From Metopolophium dirhodum (Eukaryota; Arthropoda; Insecta; Hemiptera; Aphididae), in the NCBI RefSeq assembly GCF_019925205.1, contig NC_083560.1, forward strand, positions 33,836,270-33,900,269: DNA of 64,000 nucleotides, given 5' to 3'. Positions 47,533-59,479 of the stretch are shown here, in pieces. Numbering within the stretch: position 1 is the stretch's first letter; each line of letters starts with the position of its first letter. The notes below the pieces were generated by a model. That model was not told the DNA's origin. It worked only from the letters and a program-made list of their open reading frames with translations, and made no database searches. Both the position numbers and the translations under genes were made by a program.

Positions 47533-50175
47533 AAGGTTGAAAAAAAAGCATGAATAATTTCTAAAGAAATATGATTATATCTTAAACCAGAAAATTATAT
47601 ATTTAAATAAATGAAAACAAGAATTATTCTTAAATTTCTAATTATTAGTATTTTATTTTATGACACATACATAGTGATTTATGATTTTTAAAGAATAAAA
47701 CATTTCTGAGTATGACCTCACGTAGATAAGTAATAAGAATTTACAAAAATAGTTTTATTGTATAAATGTGTTGTAAATATTATTTAAAAATAAAATTCTA
47801 TATTCTAGCCAATGATGATGAGTTAAACTTCTGAATACTTGTATAGCATTCTATAGTTAAGTATAATTAGTACATAAATCTGATACAAACTTATATAATG
47901 TATAGTTATATAATTTTAAATTTAAATTTACTTATTCTAAAATGTACTCACCTTATATTTTTAATCAATATATTAAAAAAAGTTAAAATAATGTAAAATA
48001 ACTAAATAGAACAACCTTATAAGAATATAATAACCATGATAATTTATTATTAAAGTCTGTCAGTGATTGACGATCATATGAAATTGATCATACAAATTAA
48101 ATTGTGTTAAATATTAATGCTAACTATCAGGTAGTTAAAACTTTTACATACTTTTAAATGGAGGGGACGATGTTTTCTTATGACAAAATTATCGATAAAA
48201 TAAATACTATTGATAAACTTATGAATATAGGTAATACTATCACTGAAGTAAAAATATTAAATTTTACGGTCGTGTGCTTATTAGGAGTATTAACAATTGA
48301 TGGCAGCAGTGGAATAGTATATTGTTCACACAGAGCATTCTCTGTTGTTGGCTATACAGTGGGGGGAGGGAAGGTGAATTATGAATACGGATACAAAATA
48401 TAGATGGTAATAGGTGAATTTAATTGTTGCAGTAATGCCAAAAAAGCACCTAAAGATAAACTTTGACTTTAATAAATTTTATTTATGTATGTATAGGAAA
48501 ACAAATTACCGTTATGCAACGTACGTCAATCTTATCTATTAACGTACAAATAAAATATAATGGTCGCATTAAAAACCGTACACTTTTAATTTCGACCCCA
48601 AAAAGTTATTACAAAAGTTTCATGTCTCAAAACGCCAAAAAAAAATTTTAGTACTTACGATATTTATTTTGATTTTGTCCGTGTAAAAACGCGTAGTTTT
48701 CCTATACAATAGGTTTCGCTTACAACATTTGTTGCCTATACTAAATGCTATATAAAAAAAAGTATGTTACCTACATAGATGATTATGATCTTCTTCTTTT
48801 TCTTCACCATCCATCCCGACTACAAGGGATCAGCCACCCTTCTCTAAGGTTCTGTGTCCCACCTCGCAGCTTTCCACAATAGACCATAGAGTAACAGTAA
48901 GTTATTTCTATTGAAATTACCCGTTTCTTCCAATTTACCTGTTATTTCATCAAAACACCGTGAAACAAAAAACAAAAACTCAATGAAAATTTATTTTTCC
49001 TTTTATTTAAATTAATCTACCCCACAGGCTGCACTATAAAATCTTCACAGTTCACATTTATAATATATTATTATGTAACTTAAAGTTTTTAATAGGACTT
49101 ATTATTTATTATGATGTTCGTAGAAAATTGATTAGAAACTATAGTACGCTTAACGAAAAGCAAATATATTATTTACGTACCTGTATTACCTATTATTTTA
49201 TGTGAGCTATTATAGTTGTTATTATATTTTTTAATATTAAACGTTTTCATAATATAAGCCATGTAAAATTATTTCTTGTTAAAACTTTATGATTTAAAAT
49301 TTAAATGTACCTTACAAATAATCATATTTTTTTTTATATAAGTACCTACCTGTATTTTTGTACAACATTCAATATTATTATTATTATTCTAATACCGATT
49401 AATTATTACACAATTTTTACTTCTACATGACCATTGACCATTATAGGTGCACCCTTCATTTTGATTTTATAAACAAGTTAGGAAAACTCACTCACTGCGA
49501 GCGTATAAACTGACGGCTTGTAAAGTCATAAATCTTAATACAACGTAATAAACTATAATTGCATGTAAAATTTTTTTTAAAAAAATTGGTAACCTTTATA
49601 TGCCTATTATTTGATGTTTATATATTTTCATACTTTTTATTTCTGGAAAGTATGAGTTGACTTTGAATAAAACCGTTATAAAATCTTGATATTAACAATC
49701 AATATAATGTGTTATTAACTTATGTTTGGAAACCTATCACTATAATGTATTACCTATAATTACAACCGTATTACTTTTCGATCTTAAATAGTTAATTTAT
49801 TATTAAATAATCGTTTAAACTGTATTTGGATGGATACAATATACAAATTTCTTCAATGTTAAACCTTATTAATGTATAATAATGATACATTATGCGTTAT
49901 GTAACAGTACCTATATTACCATTTACTATTGATTACAATATACAATAGTCAATATTTATAATCAATGTTATTGCGTATAATGTTTGCTACATTTTAATTA
50001 ATTATATAAGTGTTTGAAATCTGATCTTATAAAATGTATTAATATTACGTTATATAATTTTCGGTTATGTAACTTAATTATAATAATAGATATGATATAG
50101 GTACCTCAGATAATAATAATAATACGGTTGCTATTGCTCAACAATAAATCGTATATTTTACATTCTTATATAAAG
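47533..50175. other. Non-coding stretch
   Basis: Two small open frames (48158-48403 and 48463-48651) translate to proteins without recognisable domains; I do not call genes. A relatively GC-rich block at about 48800-48900 (CGACTACAAGGGATCAGCCA) stands out and may be a repeat remnant. Confidence 0.4.
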
Positions 50176-50765
50176 AAGCATCAAGCAATGAATATGTATT
50201 GGTTTTACAATGATATATGTTTATTTTTTATCTATGTACCTACACCTTTTTAAGTGTGGTTTCTGAAAGCAAATTGGATCTAGTTATTACTCGGGGGAGA
50301 GGTAAAAAGTAAAAAATCACCATACTAATCGGGGGAAAAAATCGGAATGATACAGGAAACTATTGAAAATACAATTTTTAATTTTTCTCTACCAAAATTC
50401 AAAACAAATTCCCATAGATAGGGACTTAAAATTTTCCCCAAATATTGAAATTAGCAATTCTAGCAGAAACGGCCCATGACGGCGAGATATCAGGACTTTT
50501 CACTATGGGGGGGGGGGGGGGGGGTACGGCTGATAGTAAGTAGCGGACAGTTCGTACAAATAATAATGAGAGATATTCCTATTTATAACTGTAAAGAAGA
50601 ATATACTGAATAAAATTGATATTAGAGATTTTTTTAACATTGTTAAAAATAAAAAAGAGGGTCTGCTGTACAGTAGGGAACAAGTGGGTTACTTTAATGG
50701 ATAGTGTTAAATTTTAATTCAATGTTATAATATTATCATTGTACATGGAAAACGCTGGTGCGCCA
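50176..50765. repeat. Fragments of family A with a G18 tract
   Basis: About 50190-50300 resembles the reversed end of the family (AATGAATATGTATTGGTTTTAC). About 50655-50760 resembles its start (CTGCTGTACAGTAGGGAACA). Between them lies a run of 18 G (50507-50524). Confidence 0.45.
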
Positions 50766-51415
50766 TTTGGTTGGAGTCAGGTAGTACATCGCACGTGCCT
50801 TTTAATTTTTTTTTTTATCTACAATTGGCCTAGGCGTCATTGATACTATGGTCTTGCCACCTTCAGTTTGCCCTTTGTTTGATACCCTAATTTCCAAGTA
50901 ATTTAATCAAAATTACGCAATTAAAAATGTAATAACTTAGAAATAAGATAAATATAAAAACGACTCCTGTCGATAGTTATATTAAAATCAGATGTTGAAA
51001 TAGTAAAATGAAGCTATTACCTTCCTCCAGGTGTTCGGAGGGCTCTCGATATCGTGTATTCGAGGATTAGATCAAATATACCGTACAATGTAATTTTATG
51101 TAAACAGCACATATAATGTATTAACTGCAATCAATAAAAAATATTATATCATATGTCTTACCTGATCCGCAATTGTTTGTAGATAATACTGTAGGAGTTT
51201 TAGGTTTTAGATGAAACAAAGTAATAATTCAAATACAAAAATTGAATTAAACAACGCACTGATTATTGCTCGCATAAGGAGTCCAGTTGTCGCTCGTTGA
51301 AATCGGTTTTTGAGACTTGAGAGGTTGTTACTCTGGTGGTTGGTGCTCATGCACTGGTTTAAGGGACGACACGGATATGCCGGTCAGAGAGTGGTAGGCG
51401 GTTTACTTAAATTTG
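50766..51415. other. Non-coding stretch
   Basis: No gene supported. A GC-richer portion at about 51020-51060 and 51270-51400 might be the far end of the retroelement on its right, but I cannot recognise an LTR. Confidence 0.3.
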
Positions 51416-51419
51416 GTTA

Positions 51420-51910
51420 ATTATTTTCTTTTTTATTTATTTATATATATTTTTTTTACATTTGATTTCATGCTGACTTAAATTAGGTTATACCTTATTC
51501 TAACTTAAATTAGGTTAATAATTTTCTTTTTTATTTATTTATATATATTTTTTTTACATTTGTTTTCATGCTGACATAAATTAGGTTAGAAAAAAAAATG
51601 TTACACATTCTTTGTATTTACTTGCTTTAACATTTTTTTTTTATATATTATTCTAACTTAACTTAGGTTAATCATTTTCCATTTTTTTTTTTTTTTAGCA
51701 TTCATTTGTTTTAACATTTATTTTTGTGCTTATGTTGACTTAAATTAGGTTAAAAATTTTTTTACATACTTTGTATCAATTTGCTTTAACATTTTTTTTG
51801 TATATCTTATTCTAACTTAAATTAGGTTAATCATTTTACATTTTTTTTTAGCATTTATTTTTGTGCTTATGTTGACTTAAATTAGGTTAAATTTATTTTA
51901 TTACTTAGGT
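51420..51910. repeat. Tandem array around ACTTAAATTAGGTTA
   Basis: At least seven variants of (T)(A/G)ACTTAAATTAGGTTA at irregular spacing (near 51476, 51500, 51573, 51655, 51737, 51812, 51872), separated by T-rich stretches such as TTATTTATATATATTTTTTT. A degenerate minisatellite, downstream of the retroelement remnant in its orientation. Confidence 0.6.
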
Positions 51911-52232
51911 AAGTAATTTAAAGTAGGTTATTTGTATTTATTATTATTGTTCTGTAATTCTTGTACAATAGTTATATAATAGTTCTTATAGTAGTTTATA
52001 TAGGTAGTCTTAATAGTTCGTGATTTTTTTTTTCTAAAGTTATGTTAATAAAACAAAACATTTATTTGGGGTTGTTTTTTTTTTTAATCCTGTAAGAGAT
52101 TGATAATATGGTTGAGTCTCCTATAAGATTTGGTATTAATATTTTTTTTGTTTTCATAATATATAGTTTGGATACTTGTCAGAGTAAGTATTTTTATTAT
52201 TAATTGGTTTGTTTGACGTTTTTATTATTTAT

Positions 52233-52883
52233 TTATTTTTTTGTTTGTATACCAATTGGTTTGTTATGGTATTTTGTTGATTTTTTATTTCTTTTTGTAT
52301 GATTTTCGATCGCAGTGATTTGTATTTTATTTATTTTAATCGTTGTGTTTTTACCATCGTTCATCGTATCTTTAAGTTTTATACTGTGTATCAATGAAGC
52401 GAGTGTCGGTATTTCTTGTATGTGAACTATATTGTTGGGAATTTTATTGGACATTTTTGTTGTAACGGTATACAATTCAAAATTCCCATCATTGAGGACG
52501 TTTTCTTCTGGTTTGAATATAGGAAATATATTATTGGGCTGATTTTGATTTTTAGGTTGTACCATGTCTTTTATTTTTGTTTCGTTTTTATTATTATTAT
52601 TATCATTAAAAAATGTATAAATATTATTTATTATGTTAGCTTGTTCTTTTAATTTCCAATTTTGTGTTATGTTTTGTTCATCTTTATAGTATATATTATG
52701 TATTTCAATGTTAGTATTTTGAAATTCTGAGTATATTAATTGTTTTACTATAGACCAATTTAATTTGTCTAACCCTGAAGCTAAGGTGGGTATTGCAATT
52801 TTTGAAATGTTTAGTTTTGTAGCTTCAAGTTTTAGATTATGAATTGAAGATTTTACATCCTTATATTTGGGTTTATAGCAATG
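52233..52883 (-). pseudogene. Retroelement-borne macrodomain C-part plus tail
   Basis: An uninterrupted - strand frame of 216 codons from 52883 to 52233, in a different frame from the protease ORF upstream. Its first 65 residues contain KPKYKD, IAIPTLASGLDKLNW and a final beta strand IEIHNIYY. These match the C-terminal part of OARD1/TARG1-like macrodomains (HKPTY..., PRIGCGLD..LQW, KITVY). Such domains bind ADP-ribose and can remove it from proteins. The N-terminal strand of the same domain appears at the end of the protease ORF (ELTGSIFNCPDNIAI, 52874-52918), so the middle of the domain has been deleted with loss of frame. The remaining 150 residues are Asn/Lys-rich and unassigned. A decayed part of the retroelement, not a working enzyme. 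Confidence 0.6.
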
Positions 52884-54343
52884 TTATCTGGGCAATTAAA
52901 TATGCTACCCGTTAATTCTATAATATTGTTGGTATTATTTATACTATTGAGCGCGTTTATATTGTTGGTTTTTAATTGGATATTTATATTATTATTTAAA
53001 ATAATGTTACTGTCTTTGAAATCGATCAGGGTATTATTTTTGATAAAAAAGTCATTTCCAAGTAAGATTGCACTGCTTAATTTTTTTACTACGTGAGCGT
53101 CAATATTGAAGTAGTTATTGTTGATTTTGATTTTAATTTTGGTTATACCTACCACGCATAGTAGTTCATTATCTGGTCCTGATAGCTGTAGTGTACTCGG
53201 TGTTATTGTATAATTACTGGGTAGTAGTTCTTGTCTAATACAACATATGTTTGCCCCCGTGTTAATTGTTATTGGTAAGGTAATATTATTAAATTGAGCT
53301 TCAATATTAATAGCATCGGGTGTACAGTTAATTTTATTTATATTTTGTTTCCGTATTTCTGTATTTAAAGATGAGCAATTATCAGAAGAGTTTAACTTTG
53401 TATTTAATTTTTTTGACTTGTTGTTAGTTGTACTTGAACGACAAGTGATCGCGGAATGTCCAAATTCATTGCATAATTGACATATTATATTAAGTTTGTT
53501 TTTAAAGTAACATTCATATTCAGTGTGGTTATTCTTCGAGCATATCAAGCATTGTATTGTGTGTGCTGAATTATTATTATTATTGTTATATTTACTGTTA
53601 TTTTCGTTATATCTAAAAATTGGGTCGTATTTAGTAAAATTGTTTTAATAATTATTATCATTGTTTATCTAAGATAGTTTTAACTGACCTATAGTTTCTT
53701 TTAAATTTTCTATTTCCTCTCGTAATTTACTATTTTCGTTGGTTTTTAGTTTGTAGTTTGTATTTATTTGCTGGATTTTATTTTCAATTATCTCTGTTTC
53801 AATTTCATATGGGTTTTTATCTATACTATCTGCTGTCATAAACTCTATAAACTCATATTTGCGAACGTTTTTTTTAAGTTCATCAAGTGTTTCATTTCCT
53901 AATATTCCTATACATCTCAATATTGTGGGTTTTAAGCCTTTCATTATATTTCGTACCATTTCTCCTTGTGACATATCTTTGTCAATTCGCCTACTCAATG
54001 ACTTTACTTTATTACTGTAAGACACACTTTGTTCATCCGGTTTCTGTTTGCGTTTTTCAAGCATTATTCGAGGCATATGAGTTTGGGCAATGGGTTCAAA
54101 TTCTAGTCTAATTTTTTTTTCTAGATCGGACCAATTAATGTTTTCAACGGTATCCATAATATTGTTGTAAAATATGAGAGCAGTGCCTTCTAAAAATACG
54201 GGAATATATAGACTTTTTTCAGATTCGGACCATCCGTTGATAAGTGCAGCTCTTTGATAATTTTTTAAGAAAGAATCGACGTTTTCAGAATTATTTCCCG
54301 TGAATTTTCCGGGTTCAAAATAAGGTTTTTTACTGTCTCCCAT
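52853..54343 (-). pseudogene. LTR-retrotransposon gag-protease, decayed
   Basis: Read on the - strand. 54343-53669 is a Gag-like ORF of 224 residues that starts MGDSKKPYFEPGKF, with an alpha-helical capsid-type region (WSESEKSLYIPVFLEG) and a C-terminal coiled coil ending at a TAG (53669-53671). The same frame, after a second stop (TAA), continues through two zinc knuckles (CLICSKNNHTEYEC and CQLCNEFGHSAITC, both C-x2-C-x4-H-x4-C). A retropepsin-like domain follows, with the flap-side motif LLGNDFF, and the ORF ends at 52853. The active-site triad reads I-N-T-G-A: the catalytic Asp is Asn (codon at 53261-53263). Two in-frame stops, the Asp-to-Asn change and the macrodomain deletion make this copy inactive. 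No reverse transcriptase, integrase or LTR was found; sequence beyond 52233 is minisatellite. Confidence 0.75.
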
Positions 54344-54634
54344 ATTTAATTACCTATTTGTATTATTTAAAAAAAAATAATAGTTTTATAATAAATAATG
54401 TACCATTATTTAATTGTAATATTTTTGCAACTAATTTAATAGATTTAATTAATATATTTATTACTAAATAAGTATTTTTTTTATTTTAATGAGTATAAAT
54501 TAATTGGTTTTGTTTTTATAATAAATGATGATACCTATGTTAAATCGTAAATCGTAAATTAGTATGTTTTATTAATAAAGAAATCACTTTTTGTTATTAT
54601 AGTTTTTCTAAGTTTTATTTTTAATATTTTTTTG
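54344..54634. other. 5' flank of the retroelement
   Basis: AT-rich. I could recognise neither a primer-binding site nor an LTR end, so the element appears truncated or its 5' end has diverged. Confidence 0.3.
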
Positions 54635-55020
54635 TATCAAGTACCTTATTTTTTAGCAAATTGGATTAAGATGGTACTTTAGAAAGGTCATTTTTCAATT
54701 TTCTCAATAGTTTTTTAATGCCACAGGAAAAACCACCGACAAATTACGAAAAACCGCTAAAAATGGTATTTTAATTTCTAACGCTTTGTTTATCACTATA
54801 GAAGCGAATAAAAATAATAATAACTATTATAATATAAATTCAACTTACAGGATATAATAAATAATAACAATATCCAGACTGACAAACCGTCTCCGCTCAG
54901 AATCATTTTTCATATACAATGATATTATATCAGTGAATTTAAGTTTATTGCAATCCTTTATACATTGACCCACTTGTAACCTACTGTACAGCAGAGCGAC
55001 ATCCACTTACCCACTTTTTG
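54635..55020 (-). repeat. Family B repeat, reverse copy
   Basis: Contains ATGCCACAGGAAAAACCACC, TTTCTAACGCTTTG and ends GCGACATCCACTTACCCAC, matching 35382-35880 in the same orientation and 16505-17020 in reverse. The outer end is missing. Confidence 0.65.
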
Positions 55021-56242
55021 TTAATTTATATCATGAAATGTGAATTATGAAAATTGTAATTTAAATTGTATACCTGATTGTATACTTTCTGATAAGTGAT
55101 ACTCATCAATGCTTCTGAGTTATGTTTATATACGGTGATGATGCGTTCTATTTTTTAGAAATTAATTTGCATTTGCCGTTGTATTTACACCGTGTACAGG
55201 AATTTTTCAACACTTGGTTGATAAAATCGCTTTTGAGGAATCAACAAGGACAATGAAAATGATGGATTATCAGGACCAGTAGCGCAAATAGTAAAAATGT
55301 TTAAGTGGGGGCCCCAAAAATTTTTTTTTACTATTTTATATTATAATTTTTTGGGGATCTTTGAGTGATTTTGAGGGTTCTAATTTTAAAACTATTTTGT
55401 AAATAAAAATTTTGTATTTTCAACTTTTATAGATAAGGATTGAAAATTTAAAACAAGGTTCCACGTAAGTAGGTAAATAAATTACTTTATTCACAATAAT
55501 ATATCTTAAAATATCTTAAAACACCATCTATTACAATGACCAACTTGTAACCTAATGTACGGCAGAACTCTTATGGGTGTTCACATATTCAGCTGATACG
55601 TGTAAAGAATTTATGCGAATATCATTTAATTGGAACTTTTGGTAGGTACCTGGTACACACAGTAAAAATCCAAGTATAATACATTTTACATAGGTAATAT
55701 GTACTTTTATATATCTACCTAATAGTAGGTTTGCACATTCGTCCCGGTTTTAACGGCTGTCCCTGTGTCCTGGTCGGTCATTCAGCTATCATAATTAATA
55801 GGAGCTGAGAGAAAATAACATTTAATATATTGTATTATTTAACAATAAAACATGGAATACTATTGTACACTTTATCATTATAATATGATTATCTTAACTA
55901 TTATTGAACAGTTAAAATTAAATTGATTACGTTTTATCATTGTCTATAAATATTTCTAAAAAAATATTATATATAATAAATTTAATAAAAAATAAAAAAC
56001 GTAATATATATTTTTGGTTATAACAAAATAAAAATAATATTAATCACTGGATGGTTTCCTCCTCACCCTATTCATGTTCTAAATTTATTGTATCACATAT
56101 TCGTATGTGTGTAAATTGTATTATCTCTAATAAAAATACGTTGATTACAATAATAATTATTCTAATCAAATTTGGTAGGTAGTTAGTTTACCTTTATTAT
56201 ACAGTATTTTGTTCAATTCAAATAATATTTCTAAAAATAATT
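55021..56242. other. Spacer with family A remnant
   Basis: At 55385-55580 the sequence TTTAAAACAAGGTTCCACGT and neighbours match the reversed 5' part of family A. A possible hAT-type start CAGTAGCGCAAATAG lies at about 55279 next to GGGGGCCCC. No gene. Confidence 0.5.
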
Positions 56243-57365
56243 CTTACTGCTTAGAGGTCAGCATACCTAATTATTATTATTTTATTTTTTTAGTATAAGC
56301 ATTTTTTAAAAAAAAAAGATAAAAACTACACGAATCCATATCCACTGAATTGGATTTCTGCGTTTTTAGCAATCCAAAATATTGGTTCTCCGCGGTTTTA
56401 GCATACCGTGTTTTTAGTAATCTACGTTTAAGCGTTCATTCATTTTAGGATTCATCTATAAATATTTTCCACCTAATTATATGATAATTTATACCATAAA
56501 ATTAGTAATCCAATTTTTCTTTTTCCTTAATATTATTTTCTATGAAATTATTTCAAATTTATTTATATTCAAACGCAATTATATTTCTAGTAAATTATTT
56601 TCAATAAAATATTTTTTGGTTTAAATTATTTTTGAAAGTTTTGTTTTCATTGAAATTATTTTCCAACATCTTATATGCTCCCAGCCAACACTAAGCAAAA
56701 TTACCGTATACCGTGGTCAGTTACTGCCTTTTTGCTTAGCATGTGTTTGATACTGCTTTCTTGCTTAGTATCATTTATATATTTATAAATACGTGTATGT
56801 TTAACCACGTTTATTTTACAATTTATTGCATTTGCAGTATTTTTGCTTAAGAAACAAAAAATTTGCCTTAATATATCGAATAATTTAATATAATAAACTC
56901 ATTTTTAAATTTTGTCACTTACTGCCTTTTGGCTTAGGAGGGCAGCATACCTAATAATTATTATTTTATTTTTATAGTAAGAACATTTTTTAAAAATTAA
57001 GAAAAACTTACATTTTAGTTTTTTACGTTTTTAGCTTTCCATGTTTTTAGCAATCGACAGTTTTAGTTTTCTACTGAATTGGAATTAGCAATCCAAAATA
57101 TTAGTGTTCCGTGTTTTTAGTAATCCACGTTTAAGCGTTATTTCATTTTAGGTTTCATCTATAAATATTTTCCACCTAATTATATTCTATAAAATTAGTA
57201 ATCCAATTTTTCTTTTTCCTTAATATTATTTTCGATGAAACTATTTCCAATTCATTTATATTCAAACGCAATTATATTTCTAGTAAATTATTTTCAATAA
57301 AATATTTTTCGGTTTAATTATTCTTGAAAGTTTTGTTTTCATTAAAATTATTTTCCTACAATCTT
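56243..57365. repeat. Direct duplication of about 430 bp with motif-rich spacer
   Basis: Units at about 56243-56670 and 56919-57365 are direct repeats sharing GGCAGCATACCTAAT-type starts, TTTTTAGCAATCCA and AATAATTTTCCACC-like phrases, and ATTCAAACGCAATTATATTT. The roughly 250-bp spacer and the unit starts repeat TTACTGCCTTTTTGCTTAG-like motifs. Not an LTR pair that I can recognise (no TG...CA ends, no internal coding sequence). Confidence 0.6.
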
Positions 57366-57880
57366 ATAATATGCTTCTTATAATATACTGTCTATAAAAT
57401 GCGGGTATTGGATGTATATACATAAATATAAATATAATAATATATTTGACTTTAAATCTTCACAATTTACCTTTCCAATGGTTTAAGTTAGAAACAACGT
57501 GTAAATTACAATACGAATTTATTAAATAAATTCTATATTATTTATTCAATTTCTCGTACGTTTCCTATAAACAGGTCGGGTAGACGCTGGTGTTATTATG
57601 CTTTTAAACGTATAATATAATATACGACAAATATCTTTTGATGAGTAAACATTAATAATTGTTGTAGGTATATGTTTATAATTGTTGACTGTTGGTCGTT
57701 TTTAAAATCGTTTATTATATTATTTCATTTTTTATTTTATTTTATTTTACTTTAATATTGACGAGCAGAAGCTCATTTAAAATAATAGAACAGTTATAAT
57801 GGTATTTACAATTAATTAAATAATTATACCTATTGCTGGCGCCAACAATATTGTAGTGAGCTGTGACTATGAAATAATAA
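57366..57880. other. AT-rich spacer, nothing recognised
   Basis: No gene or repeat end supported in this stretch. Confidence 0.35.
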
Positions 57881-57884
57881 TTTA

Positions 57885-57972
57885 CCAAGTAGTTTTCCAG
57901 ACGTTTTAAGTGCTTGTATAATTTTCTGACAATTCCAATCACTGTGGCAGGAGCTGAACGATCATTTTCCAT
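57885..57972 (-). CDS. Possible first coding exon, unknown protein
   Basis: A short - strand open frame begins MENDRSAPATVIGIVRKLYK and continues for about 28 residues of ordinary, non-repetitive composition. It is followed at the codon for NYL by GTAAATTA, a usable splice donor. Beyond the donor the frame becomes Tyr/Asn-rich like intron sequence. No downstream exon is identified before the SINE-like and repeat regions, and I do not know the family. It could be a real first exon or chance. Confidence 0.2.
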
Positions 57973-59470
57973 ACTTAAACTTATAAAGAATTACCCAAGA
58001 AACACATGTAGACAAGAACGTTTATCTAGTTACTAGATTCTAGTATATCAATTTTAAATAAAGAAAAGGAACTATTCAGAAGATAACTGACAATTTTGCC
58101 AATGCAAAATCGAGGGAAAAAAATGTCTTGTAATAGAATATCTTAACATTTTACCTTTCACTATTATATTGGAGGCTAGTTTTATTCTGTAAATAATTAT
58201 ATACTATTCATTTTATCATGCTTTGTCCTTCATTTTTTTTTTGTAACTGTTGAATTATCATAGTTGTATTGTACTTGAATTGTATTAGAGGCCCCTACAT
58301 TTTTTTTTGCACCGGGGCTCTAAGAGTTCAAGTCGGATATATAATAGTAACGCGTTAATGTATTTGAGTAAAATTATTCAAATACTTTTCTCCCTATTGA
58401 ATACTTTTCTAAATACTTTTTATTTTGAAATATTTGAATGGTATTTTAAATACTTTTTTTACTGTTGAATACTTTTTTTTATTCTTTTAATTATTAATTT
58501 GTTTCTACTTATAATAATTTATTTTCGTTAAATAAAAATACTATGCCTTTGTGGTTTTGCTTTAACACCATAACAATATAATATTATATATTTATCATTT
58601 ACAGCCTTACAGATAATTTGATATCGGTTTTCGTCGATTAAATGTTTTTTTTGTTGGTATCACCATTAGATTATGTTTAAAACAACATATATATTGTGTA
58701 ATGAACTTCTGCTTAACGGCTATTGTACTTTAAAGTTATATAATTATTTAATTAGACGAAAATATTATTACTATTTTTTTAACCTAGGTACAACCTATTT
58801 ACCAAGAAAATTGTTATCAATAATTATCATTATAGTTTATCGTCGACGAGATATCCAAATACATATTAAAGCTTTAAATTAATATATAACTCTGTAGAGA
58901 AAAGTTCATTTTTGTAATGCAACTAACATGACTCAAATTTTTGATTTTAACAAATTATTTCATAACTAAAAAGTAAAAAGATTTTTTTTTAAATACTTTA
59001 CTATTTATAGTATTTGTGTGGTATTTTAAATACTATATTTTAAGAGTATTGGAGTAATTACTTAAATACTTTTAAAAATTACTTTTTTTCAACACTGTAT
59101 ATGCCTACGCATTTAAACAACTTTTAGTATAGCCCGATATACAGAATTATTTTTGTGTTGTTATGTAAAATACACCACACATCACAATAATCAAGTGCCG
59201 GTCAAATGAAAAAAAAACTGTACGAATTTGTTAGCTATCCGAGTTTTTCAATCATTCAGTTATGCGTCAAATCAAAATTGTACGCACTCATTAGTTGACT
59301 GCTGTAACTAGTACTTAGTAACATTGGTTATAATATATTATAATCATAAATCAATGATAATCTAGTTAATCTACCTATTGAATTCTATTTGCATTTATTT
59401 ATATGGCAAATTTATTCCCTCGGTGATTTCTGTGATTTTTAATATTGGTATACAAACTAAATTATTCATT
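57973..59470. other. AT-rich stretch, nothing firm
   Basis: A run of variants of AATACTTTT (about 58370-58480 and 58985-59095) forms an imperfect inverted repeat, which may be another non-autonomous element. The open frame at 58673-58882 has no recognisable domain. Confidence 0.4.
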
Positions 59471-59479
59471 TTTTATCGC

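Noticed and set aside
56243..57365. LTR pair of a small retrotransposon
   Set aside because: The direct repeats lack TG...CA ends, primer-binding site and polypurine tract, and the spacer has no coding sequence.
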